The position numbers and the translations under genes are program-made. Below the pieces are notes generated by a model, which was given only the letters and a program-made list of their open reading frames with translations, had not been told where the DNA came from and made no database searches. This document shows positions 44,114 through 53,964 of a stretch of DNA of 64,000 bases, in pieces. The stretch is from Zygnema cylindricum (lineage: Eukaryota > Streptophyta > Zygnematophyceae > Zygnematales > Zygnemataceae), in NCBI GenBank assembly GCA_037447655.1, contig JBBHKE010002480.1, positions 317,482 through 381,481 on the forward strand, written 5' to 3'. Every line of letters begins with the position of its first letter. The stretch's first letter is position 1.

Positions 44114-44159
44114 TGAAAATTTCAAGGGTTTTCCAGTTTCAAAGGTTTTTAAGGTTTTC

Positions 44160-45056
44160 AACAAAGACAAATAAGAGACAAAAATACACAAACGATAAAA
44201 TTCACAAAAGGACAAAGAAAGAAAAATGATAAATAAACAAATGGAAAAATACACTAAAGGCATAAAATATAGAAAAGTCTAAATGAAAAATGGATAAAAT
44301 ACAAAAAGGACAAAACATTAACAGGACAAATGTATAAAGGACAAAATACGTACAGGAAAAAACACAGAGAGGACAAAATACTTGAAAAAGCAATATATAT
44401 ATAAAAGACAATACACAAAAGACAAACACTGAAAAGACAGAAATCAATAAAGACAAAATACATGCAGGACAAGATATACAAAGGACAAAATATATAAGAG
44501 ACAAAATGCATAAAGGAAAAATACACAAATAACAAAACACATAAAAAAACTACTTACACTACAAACAAAATATAGAAAGGACAATATACACAATGGACAA
44601 AATACAAAAAGGACAAAACACATCTAGGACAAAATACACAAAGGACAAGATACACAAATATCATAATACATATAGGACAAGATATACAAAGGACAAAATA
44701 TATAAGAGACAAAATGCACAAATGACACAATTCGGAAAAACTACATACACAACAAACAAAATATAGAAAAGACAATATACACAATGGACAAAATACACAA
44801 ATGACAAGATACACCTAGGACAAAATGCACAAAAGACATGATACACAAAAAACAAAATACAGAAAGGACAAAAAAAAGATAAAACAAAATACACAAATGA
44901 CAAAATATAGAAAAAACAAGATACATAAATGACAAAATATAAAAATGACAAATATATACAGAGGAAAAGATACACAAAGGACAAAATACACAATGGACAA
45001 CATACAAAAAGGGCAGAATACACCTAAGACAAAATACACAAAATACATTATTGTGC
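44160..45056 (+). repeat. A-rich minisatellite with GGACAAAATACA-like units
   Basis: Degenerate units of about 15-18 bp such as AAAGGACAAAATACACAAA and ATATAAGAGACAAAATGCA run for almost 0.9 kb. Higher-order blocks recur, for example the segment near 44460-44590 and again near 44670-44770. Minus-strand open frames rich in Phe, Cys, Leu and Val arise from the repeat. They are not regarded as membrane proteins. Confidence 0.9.
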
Positions 45057-45901
45057 ATTATCTAGATACGTTTACCGCTGTTCGATCATTGTCGATTTTT
45101 GTACATGTAGTCACGTGTCAAATTGAAGGAAAAGTAGTCTCCCGTTTAATTGACGTCATCTGCCAACCTGATGTACAATCAGTGAAAATCGTTCACATGG
45201 ACATTACTCTTAATCCGAGATCAACTGTTACAACCCGATCTATCTGGATTTTAGGGTACAACGCATAGTTCAAAAATAGGTGAAAGTAGGTCTGTACAAT
45301 ATGCCTATTGTACGCAAAACATACAATATGGCCTTAAGACCCATATTGTATTGGTCGCAAAATGAAAAATAGTAGTAACATGGTTGAGTTGCACATCCAT
45401 CGATAGAGAATTAAACGTCATGCCTAAATTTTGAAAAACATTCGGACAAATATTTATTTTTTCGTGAGTTTTGAGGTATTTTTTATTTAAACCGTCAAAT
45501 TCGGATGATCAGACGGTCGCTGATCAAAGTAGCGATTTAAAAAGATCACATGAAAAGCCCATAGCACAACTTTCGATAGGACTTACGTCCACGTTTTTTT
45601 TTTCCGGGTTTTCTTTCCCGAGAATGTCATCCTACAAAGTGTCAGTTCGCTAAAAAAAATTGTCCGGCGGCATTTGGTGTACAGTGATGATACGTCAGAT
45701 TCGTACGTTTATAGAAGAGTGTGCACAACTCTCACGCATACAGTATGCCTACTGTGCGCGATTTTTGTGCGCCTACCAAAGGTCTACCATAAAAACACCT
45801 ACTTTTGACCTATGGTACAACGTTCAAGTATCCGTCCGAGGTGATGAGGTACAAAAGACATTTAGGGACGTCCGTTGACCTTCAACACAACAGTACATGT
45901 A
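45057..45901. other. Non-coding stretch with imperfect inverted repeats
   Basis: No convincing gene is seen. Around 45235-45315 and 45725-45820 there are related sequences in opposite orientation, CATAGTTCAAAAATAGGTG versus CATAGGTCAAAAGTAGGTG on the reverse strand. Each lies next to a near-palindromic ACAATATGCCTATTGTAC or ACAGTATGCCTACTGTGC. It could be an old inverted-repeat transposon. Confidence 0.35.
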
Positions 45902-46471
45902 CACCGTGAATCGCTATTAGCGTTATGAAATAATTAGGGTTAAATAACAATTAGCATAATTAATGCTAATTTGGGATTTTCATTTTTTATTAAAAAAAAA
46001 TTAACTCTAATTTATCAATAACTCTAATTTGGGATTTTCCTTGTAATACTTATCGGCAATTAAGATCTTGACACGTGTAAATGCTCGAAATCATAAGTCG
46101 TCGCGTGATTCTAACATCCGTAAGTGGCGACAATTTTCACGCAGTTAAATGTTAACGCTACACCGTGAATCGCATAATGTCACATTTTTTTTGTCACACG
46201 TTTTTTTAGTGCACATTCAAATCCGCGCGCGGCTGTATTAAACTTTTTTTTGTAATTTTTTACTTCTTAAAGTACATAATGGTACAGAACAGAATGGTCC
46301 GTACGCCACACTATTTAAAACGACACTATATAACATTTATTAACCCAAATAAGTGTGGTACCTAAAATAGCGCTAAACATTTTTTTATAATTATTAACTC
46401 TATTTAAGAATTCGGGTCAAATTTTTGGGGCGGTAAATTAGCGTTGTGAACGCTAATAGCGATTCACGGTG
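45902..46471. mobile_element. Composite MITE of the TA-flanked CACCGTGAATCGCTATTAGCG family
   Basis: The left end CACCGTGAATCGCTATTAGC (45902) and the reverse complement of the right end (46471) match over 20 bp, each with an outside TA. A third end-like sequence, CACCGTGAATCGCATAATG preceded by TA, lies at 46161. There may therefore be two elements, nested or adjacent (46161-46471 being about 311 bp). The interior is AT-rich and non-coding. It is the same family as 23115-23330. Confidence 0.82.
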
Positions 46472-46851
46472 TACTTCATTATAACTCTATTTCTAATACA
46501 TACTGAAGCTACGAGCAGTACACACCAGGAAATTTGACTGTTCAGACTTCGAAGTCCTCAAATCTCTTCTCACAACCTTTCAACAGTAAGAGCATTTTCC
46601 CATGTAGCCGGAACTTAGTCTTGGTACTTTGTTTTTAAGCGAAGATTTTCCGTACTACTTTTAAAGCGTTCCGCTATAGCACAATGAAATCGTTACTCTA
46701 AATTTTGGCGGGTGTACACGTGGGTGTTTTTCATTTGATACCATTATTATCATTTTTCATTGCAAGAAGTGTGAGATAGACGCGGTAGTGGGAGAGGGAG
46801 AGGGTGAGAGAGAGACGCCTTCACAGACTTCACTTTTGAGAAATGGCGTCT

Positions 46852-46995
46852 GTTGGTCAAGACCCCTCCACAGTCCCTATATAGACACAAGTGCACGAAG
46901 AAAAGCACGCACGGGTGGCCTCCGTTGGTCAAGACCCCTCCACAGTCCCTATATGGACAAAAGTGCACGTAGAAAAGCACGCACGGGCTAGAAAC
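46852..46995. repeat. 72-bp tandem duplication
   Basis: GTTGGTCAAGACCCCTCCAC begins at 46852 and 46924. The copies continue through CAGTCCCTATAT and AAAAGCACGCACGGG with a handful of substitutions. No gene is associated. Confidence 0.88.
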
Positions 46996-47074
46996 GTGCA
47001 GTGGCCTTTATTTTTGGTACTCCACGCACAAAGGTTTTTAAAAAACCTCCAACGCCTGCGACAACCTCTACCTA

Positions 47075-47635
47075 TTCGTTCACATCGTGAAACTTTAGCT
47101 AAAATCACCTCGCAAGGTGATTTGAGTATAAGTTTGAATATGAGCAGGAGTGATGCGAAAGTGGGTGGAAACGCGGTAGACGACAAACTGCATTTCATTT
47201 AAAAGTTTCAAAGTGACGCAAACGGTATTGTGGTAATCTCATTTTTTTGGTACGGCTGCAGATTTTCTCATTGCGTGCTAAGTTTTAGAGAAAAATGGTA
47301 GAAAAAAACCCTTACTTTATCACATGGGAATGAGCCTTAAGGTGGTGTCCCCATGTAGCAAAGTATCGATTTTTTTTCCGTCGTTTTTCCCCAAAATTCA
47401 GTTCCTTAGGAGAAAAACTTTAGCCGTACGAAAAAAACCCATTTTACCACAGTAGAGTAAACGTGAATTTGGAACTTTGAATGTACTCCATGTTTGTCGT
47501 CATGTGAACGCGTTTTGGCTTTTCCTCTTTTTGACCGTCAGGCAAGTGAATCCAGTCCATCAAAAAATTGTATCAAAAATCACCTCTCAAGGTGATTCTG
47601 GCTAAAGTATCACCCAAACAACGAATGACAAACGA
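47075..47635. repeat. Inverted repeat pair with internal AATCACCT...AGGTGATT hairpins
   Basis: ACTTTAGCTAAAATCACCTC with GCAAGGTGATT (about 47088-47118) reappears in inverted orientation at about 47577-47610. Each arm itself folds as AATCACCT/AGGTGATT, and weaker similarity extends to ATTCGTT outside. An element of about 0.5 kb with inverted ends is possible. No target duplication was found. Confidence 0.5.
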
Positions 47636-48359
47636 TCCACACACGCGGCACACGAGTGGGAAAATTTTAGGAAGAGGAAGAGACCCCGCTATTTTTCTCC
47701 CTACCCATCACACGCATGTACAGAAAAAAATTGCAGGGGTCTCAGACCTCCACTTTCATTTATGGGTTCTTTGCAAAATTTTACGTCATTGTCCCCTCTC
47801 CCCTCTCCCTTTCACACTATCCCTTTTGTCTCACAATTTTTAGAATAAGACAAAACAATATTGGTATAAAATTAAAGATCTTTTAAAAATATTTTTTTTG
47901 ACAATATTTAGGCAAATTTTTATGGCAAGTCGAGTGAGAAAAGTCGAAATAACAAAATTGGGAAACCATGGCGGAAAGTTCTTGAAACAGTGACGTCGAC
48001 ATTGTCAAAAGTGAGTAAGACGTCACAATGTCACAAAACCGTAAACAATAGAGTATTGGGTATCGAGGACCCCTTGCCGATATTAGATATGTACCGAAAT
48101 TTGGGTACCCGCTAGTCGAAATATCGCTTCGATATATCGAGGAGCTCAATATCGCGACATTTCTACGATAAATCCCACATTGAATGTTAGCCGTTGAAAC
48201 AAATGTCTAATTTATTTGTTTCGTGCGAAATGATGTTCACAGTGAATATTAACCAGTTCTTTGTTCATTCGTTCATAATTTAGTTAATTGGTTTCAAGAC
48301 CATATCACAGTTTTAATAGTTATCCAACCCTATGTATCTTAACGGACTTCTACGACAAA
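47636..48359. other. Non-coding stretch, nothing recognised
   Basis: No gene, RNA or known repeat is supported here. Short open frames are present without recognisable motifs. The sequence is AT-rich with a C/T-rich patch near 47790-47830. Confidence 0.5.
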
Positions 48360-48435
48360 CAGGTTAACGCTAACGGCTACGCCACGCTTTGCTGGTCGGA
48401 GGTTCGAGTTCTGCCGGACTCAACCTTTTGTTGAG
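48360..48435 (+). other. Antisense tRNA-like module in the copia-5 LTR
   Basis: GTTAACGCTAACGGCTACGC resembles a D-arm/box A, and GGTTCGAGTTC (48401-48411) is a good box B. The host LTR belongs to a minus-strand element, so the module is antisense to it, as in the other families. No complete cloverleaf. Confidence 0.6.
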
Positions 48436-48565
48436 AGTGACTTAAGTCATTCTTTAGTCTTGCCTAAGGAGCTGAGGCAGCCATGGCTCCACTACTCTCT
48501 CTCTCTCCTTCAATGACTACAACAAGTATGGGGGATAGAGAAAGGAGGTGGAGGCATACTGCCTG
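48360..48565 (-). mobile_element. Part of the 3' LTR of a minus-strand family B-like element (copia-5)
   Basis: The reverse complement carries the LTR block CCCCCATACTTGTTGTAG and GAGCCATGGCTGCC, matching the start region of family B LTRs. It ends in GCCTG (48561-48565), the target duplication of the element inserted at 48566, and continues at 55005-55081. Its lower boundary is not defined. Confidence 0.78.
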
Positions 48566-48784
48566 TGTACAAATTAATGGTTTCTAAGTATTTTCTAGGT
48601 CTGAATAGAAATAAAGAAGCCGAGGCAGTCTACCTCTAACTTCTCTCTCCAACTCTCAAACTTGTCGCAGTCACTGAGAAATTGGAGAGGAAGCTAGAGC
48701 CATGGCTACCTTGGCTATCTTGAGGTTTACGGGAAATTTATATTAGTCAAGGGATTAATTACTAAAAGGTATGTGCTGGTGACA

Positions 48785-48846
48785 GGATTTGATCCTGGTA
48801 CCTGCCGGCCGTCAGAGAGTAGATAGCTGGTAGCCTTAGCCGTTAA
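48785..48846 (-). other. Antisense tRNA-like module in the copia-4 5' LTR
   Basis: On the minus strand, CTTAACGGCTAAGGCTACC (A-box/D-arm, about 48830-48846) is followed by GGATCAAATCC (box B, 48785-48795). The 3' LTR keeps the box B (54184-54194) but lacks 8 bp of the A-box. The unit is tRNA-derived. It would be transcribed against the element if active. Confidence 0.65.
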
Positions 48847-49389
48847 GTCTAGTAGTAGTGTTACATAATATATAGTACGATAATTAATTAAACATGTACA
48901 CGTAGGATAAATCATTTAACTATAACTGTTAACGGGATACATAGATATGGTAGTGTAAAAGTACGAATTGCAATACGGATAAGAAATCAATACCGCGCAT
49001 TGATTTCGTAAGCGAAACAAATACCGCGCATGTATTTATTACGGCTACGATCGAATGCGAGTTTAATCGGACGGCCGGAATTAGCGTCGAGATCGCGGAA
49101 GAAGAATTCGGCGGTTTGTGGGCATCGCCACATCGGATGACACGTGGCGATGTTACATTGGAGCGCGGCATCTCCGAGGATTAAAAGAGCGAATCCGGAT
49201 ATTCCACGTGTGGACATTTAGGCCATGTCGTAGAATGTACGTACATAAAGTACACCGGCAGCTGTACTTTTGCATACGGAACTGTATTCTGATTGGTTCC
49301 GTACATCTGTAGATAGAGTCTGTGAGAGAGATAGGACTTAGAAAAATTAGAAGATAGGACCCTCTCTCCCAGAGAGCTTCTGTACAAAA

Positions 49390-49468
49390 GGTCAACTTTG
49401 ACCCTACATAACTTACTGCTCAGGGGAGCAAATTCAGAGATTCTTTTTGCTATCGACTCAGGGGAGTC
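49390..49468 (+). promoter_or_regulatory. Conserved leader element: inverted W-box pair and twin hairpins
   Basis: GGTCAACTTTGACC (49390-49403) holds two inverted TTGACC (W-box) half-sites. GCTCAGGGGAGC (49428-49439) and GACTCAGGGGAGTC (49455-49468) each form a short stem with a purine loop. All three features recur at the same spacing in the copia-2 and split family B LTRs with stems kept while loops change. Position in R/U5, upstream of the primer-binding site, suggests an RNA function such as packaging or dimerisation. That is inference. Confidence 0.65.
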
Positions 49469-49593
49469 TTGCCTTCACAAGGGTGAGGGTGGTCAGAGAA
49501 TTTGTCTGCCAGGGTGGCAGTTATTTTTGCTTAAACACAAAGGGATCAGGATTATCCTAGAGGCTTCTTGGAAGCTGTCCACTCTGAGGACTT

Positions 49594-50720
49594 ATGGAGG
49601 TCACAGAGTTTCAGGTTATGGGCCCACCCTCTAGGGTACCAATCTTTAATGGAACTGGCTTCATATACTGGGAAAGTATGATGATAGGAGCTCTATGCGA
49701 AAAAAGGTTTTGGGGGATAGTGAGTGGACGATTGGGGCGTCCATCAAGTCTTCAAATTCCTCCAGGGTTTAAAGGAAGCAGATTCACCAGGAAAGAGGAT
49801 TCACCTTCAACGGAGGAAACAAAGGAAGGAGAGGTGGTGGACAAAGGAAAGGAGAAGGAGGCGACCACACCAATAGCAACTGGTTTAGCATTCATGTCAC
49901 CTATTTCGAGGAACGAGGAGAATGATACTCAAACCTGGGACTTCAACAATATGGTGGCAAAGCACTTCATCCTACGCCATCTCACTCAAGGACTTGCATG
50001 TCCTCATTTTCAGGTAGAAAGGGCATCGGATCTTTGGATGGCTTTCATAGAGATGTACCTAAGTGGTACGAATCAGCAACAACAGTTGGCTGATCAGAAA
50101 GTTAACGAGTATGTATACAAAGGGGGAAATATGTTGGATTTTTGCAATGAGTTTGTTACACTCTTCATGGAGCTAGAGAGTGCGGGAAAAGTTTTTAGTG
50201 AAAATAAAAGGTTAACTGCTTACTGATGAAGTTACCTGATGAGTTCGAGAACATAGTCAACCGTGTGCAGGACTTGCCGGACTCAAGGTGGATATGGACC
50301 TCAGTGGTAGGGATGATTCTCGTTCAAAAGAATACGATTGAGATCCGAAGGGGAGGAAAGAGTGGCCAAGCCTTGGCAACAACGACCGATAGGAGGAACA
50401 AGGATTCCCGGAAACCAGTCGGAAACTATGGGGGTAGGGAGCAGAAAAAACAGGTTGGCGAGTTCGAACCAAGGGCTCCCAAAGGTTTATGTCATTTTTG
50501 TAAGAAACCGGGGCACTATATGGCAGAGTGCACTAAGCTAACCGAGCTTCGGTTAAATGAGGGGCAGACCGGTGGTACCCCGAGAGGAAAGAAAAAGGCC
50601 CTTGTCACACAGGTACTTGAGGCTGAATCCGAGGACGAGGACGATGAGCTCCTTTTGGATGAGGAGTTGGAGGCGAAAACTGAGGTTGAAATTCCACGAA
50701 GGCAGAAATGTGCTTACGGT
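49594..50720 (+). pseudogene. Gag of copia-4 with CCHC knuckle, one frameshift
   Basis: It starts at ATG 49594 inside the LTR (MEVTEFQVMGPPSRVPIFNG) and is open to 50223. The frame then shifts by one base and continues from 50226 (KLPDEFENIVNRVQDL). The knuckle CHFCKKPGHYMAEC (CX2CX4HX4C) is at 50490-50531, followed by an acidic linker (EAESEDEDDELLLDEE). Domain order and length fit a plant copia gag of about 350 residues. The single frameshift would truncate it before the knuckle. Confidence 0.9.
49614..49628 (+). other. Primer-binding site of copia-4
   Basis: GGTTATGGGCCCACC follows the LTR terminus TTTCA with no gap. From family knowledge it is complementary to nucleotides 39 to 25 of plant initiator tRNA-Met, including the CAU anticodon. 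It is also read as codons of gag (QVMGPPS). Confidence 0.92.
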
Positions 50721-51990
50721 GGATTGAAAGGTGAAGCATGCTGGATTATAGATTCAGGTGCCTCAATGCACATGTGTAAGGATAGGCACTTGTTCACTAA
50801 GACAAGAAAGATTCCCACCGTAGAGATAGAGTACGGGGATGGGAGGATAGTCACCACTACTCTTGTAGGATCGGTAGATCTGAAAGTGTTAGTAGAAGGA
50901 AAGACATCCATATTAACATTCTCCGATGTATTGTTTATCCCGGAGCTGAACAAAAACCTTATCTCTACATCTGTATTAGATGATAAGGGTTTTTTTCACT
51001 AGCACTAGGGAAGGAGTCTTTACTGCTAGTTTTGAGGAGGATGTGTATTTCATTGCTGAGAAAGTTAGCCATGGGATGTTTCGGCTGATCTTAAGTAATG
51101 AAACGAAGAAACTTTATTATGCTGGTGTTCATGATATTATGATGTGGCATAAGAGGCTTGGGCATGTGAATCTAGATAAGTTAAGAGAGATGAAAAAGAT
51201 GGGAGTGGTGGAAGGGATTCAGTTCAGTGAGAGTGATGATATAAGTGATTGTAGTGGGTGTGCTCAAGGTAAAGCACACAGATTACCCTTTCCAAAATCA
51301 ACCACCTACAAGGGAGAAAAACTTCTAGATCTAGTACACACAAATATTTGGGGACCGGCTAGAGTGCCCTCACCGGGGGGGGAGAGATTTATGATGACTA
51401 TAACTGATGATTGGTCTTAATATTCCCGAGTATATTTTTTGAGAAACAAGTCAGAGGCTGAGGACTGTTTTAGACAATATAAAGCATGGAGCGAAAAACT
51501 CCATGACACTCCAATCAAGAGAGTAAGGAGTGACAATGGTGGAGAGTATACTTCTAACCAGTTTGAGGTTTTTCTGAGGGAAGATGGGGTCCAACACCAA
51601 AAGACAGTTCCAGAAAATCCGGAACAGAATGGGGTAGCTGAAAGCTTAAATAGAACACTAAGTGATAGTGCTAGAAGTATGTTGTCGGATAAAAAGATAA
51701 GAAAAAGATTTTGGGCAGAAGCAATGAACTGTGCTAATTATCTGAAGAATAGAGTTCTTACTTGAGCTATAAAAGATCAAACACCTTACGAGAGATGGAC
51801 AGGCCGGAAACCAGACATATCTCACTTAAAGGTTTTCGGCAGTCAAGTATTTAGTCTAGATACAGATCGGTCTAATTGGAAGCTAGATCCTAAAGGAAAC
51901 CGGGATACTTATTAGGATATGATGAAGATGTTAAAGGATATAGAGTTTATGATCTAAAAAGGGAAGATATAATCTTAGTAAAACATCTAG
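50721..51990 (+). pseudogene. Protease and integrase of copia-4
   Basis: The protease motif CWIIDSGASMHMC is at about 50740-50775 and is intact. A frameshift ends this frame near 51000. Integrase is open at 50980-51420 (WHKRLGHVNLDKL, CSGCAQGKAHRLPFP) and 51439-51765. The first catalytic residue is Asn instead of Asp (VHTNIWGP). The second (RSDNGGEY) and the Glu (QNGVAESLNRT) are kept. Stops lie at 51418-51420 and 51763-51765, followed by TPYERWTGRKP and another frameshift near 51900. Confidence 0.9.
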
Positions 51991-51995
51991 TAGTT

Positions 51996-53951
51996 ATGGA
52001 TGAAGGAAAGTCTGTGGATCTCTTCAAATATACGAAGTCAGTAAAAATCAGATTTGAGTCTGAAAATTCTGATGACTTCGAGTTTGCTAACTATCCAGGT
52101 TTTAGAGACGATGACATTCTTGCAGGTACAAATCAGACTGAAAAGGACTCAGCTGTGGAAACTCCATTGACAACTCTACTCGAAACGGAAGACGTGGTGG
52201 AAATTGATTCGGAATCAAGGGATAATGGAGAAACTGAGTTTGTTCGAAAGAATCCACGAGAACCATCTATTCCGGCCTCAGATTTTGAGGGGGGAAGGAG
52301 AAGTAGTAAAAGACTGCAAGAAAAACAGGTTAATAACAAGGTAACTAAACTATCTCATCAAGATGAACCTCAAACTTATGGAGAGGCGATGACTTGTCCA
52401 GAAAGAAATCGGTGGAAGACAGCCATCAATGAAGATATGGCCTCAATTATGGCAGCCGATACTTGGGAGCTGGTGGATTGTCCACCTAACCGAAAACCAA
52501 TCGGTTTGAAGTGGGTTTTCAAACTAAAACTGAACCCAGATAACACAATCGAGCGCTACAAGGCCTGATTAGTGGCAAAGGGATTTACACAAAAGGAAGA
52601 AATTGACTACGAGGAAACCTTTGCCCCGGTGGTCAGATTTCCCTCCGTCCGTATACTTCTCAGTTAAGCAGCAGCAGAAGACATGGAAGTGCACAAAATA
52701 GACATCAAAACAGCCTTTTTGCATGGAGAATTGGAAGAGGAGATCTTCATGCGACAACCCGAAGGGTTTGTGGTTGAAGGAGAGGAGAGTAAGGTATGCC
52801 GGCTGATTAAATCTCTTTATGGTTTGAAACAGGCGCCTCGACAGTTGAATAAGAAGCTTGATGAATTTTTTACCGGTCTGGGATATATCTGGATCAGCTC
52901 AGATCACTCAATCAATGTTTTCGAAGATGAGGAAGGTTTTATATTTATTGCAATTTATGTTGATGATTTGCTTGTTTTAAGCAAATCAAAGGAAAAAATT
53001 AATAAACTGAAAACCGATCTTAAGGGGAGATTTGAAATGAAGGATATGGGGGAAGCAAAATATATTTTGGGAATTCAAGTAGAGAGAGACCGAAAAAGAA
53101 AAATTATAAGATTGAATCAAAAAGAAGGAATAGGGAACATGCTTGAAAAATTTCAAATGGATAAAGCTAATAGTTGTACAACTCCAATGGAATTGAAGAA
53201 GGGAAGTGAGGGGAGTGAGGAAGAAGGAATTATAGTCTTAGACGAGAAATTATCTCCTGAAGAACAGAATTTCATGCAGACTATTCATTACAGGCAAGTA
53301 GTGGGAAGTCTAATCTATTTTATGAATTGTACCTGGCCGGATTTAGCTGCAGCTGTAGGAGTGTTGAGTAGAAGTCTAAATGCTCCCACTAAGAGGGATT
53401 GGGAGGCAGCTAAGAGAGTTCTTAGATACTTGATAGGAACTAGGGATCTATGGTTGCATTTGGGTGGGGAGAATACTAACATCACTACTTGGAGTGATGC
53501 TAGTTATGGTGATGCTCCGATGAGGAGATGCACTTCTGGATATGTATTATATGTGGGTGATGGGGCTTGCTGTTGGAGTAGCAAACAACAAAAGGTTATT
53601 GCTCAGTCCACCATGGAGGTTGAGTATATGGCCTCTTCCTCTGCTGTAAAAGAATAGATGTGGGTCAAGGCTTTACTTGGTGAACTTGGTCATCTTAAGA
53701 GTGGTGTGCAGAAAATATTTTGTGATAATCAGGCAGCAATTGCTATTTCTGCCAATCCTAAACATCATTTTAAAGCCAAACATATGGACATTAGACTCAG
53801 CTTTGTTAGAGAGAAAGTAGAAAATAAAATAATCAGTTTAGAGTACCGACCAGATAGTGAGATGGTAGCAGATATGATGACCAAACTTGTGCCTTCCCCT
53901 AAGCTAATTTTCTGCAGGGAGAAGTGTGGTCTGAAATTAAAGATTGACTAG
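51996..53951 (+). pseudogene. Reverse transcriptase and RNase H of copia-4
   Basis: The linker and RT start are open at 51996-52568 (EGGRRSSKRLQEKQ, WELVDCPPNRKPIGLKWVF, ending at TGA in ERYKA*LVAKG). A stop lies near 52666. The next 324 codons (52683-53657) contain IKTAFLHGELEEEIFMRQPEGF, SLYGLKQAPRQ, the catalytic YVDDLLVLSKS and RNase H motifs (TTWSDASYGD, TMEVEYMA). After a TAG the last 97 codons (53658-53951) carry FCDNQAAIAISANP, SFVREKVENKI and ADMMTKLVPS. The polypurine tract AAAATAAGGGGAG ends at 53964. Confidence 0.92.
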
Positions 53952-53964
53952 AAAATAAGGGGAG

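Larger units (their letters stand above)
48566..49613 (+). mobile_element. 5' LTR of copia-4
   Basis: It starts TGTACAAATTAATGG (the 3' copy starts TGTAGAAATTAATGG) and ends GAGTTTCA. It contains the antisense tRNA-like module (48785-48846), a GACACGTGGC box near 49140, the inverted GGTCAACTTTGACC pair (49390-49403), the twin hairpins and the gag ATG at 49594. Confidence 0.95.

Noticed and set aside
43579-44263. Long Gly/Arg/Glu-rich and Pro/Ser-rich open frames
   Set aside because: They occur in several registers of the polypurine tract and reflect base composition only.
44202-45058. Minus-strand frames rich in Phe, Cys, Leu and Val, resembling membrane proteins
   Set aside because: They are translations of the A-rich minisatellite in several frames, without any other coding signal.
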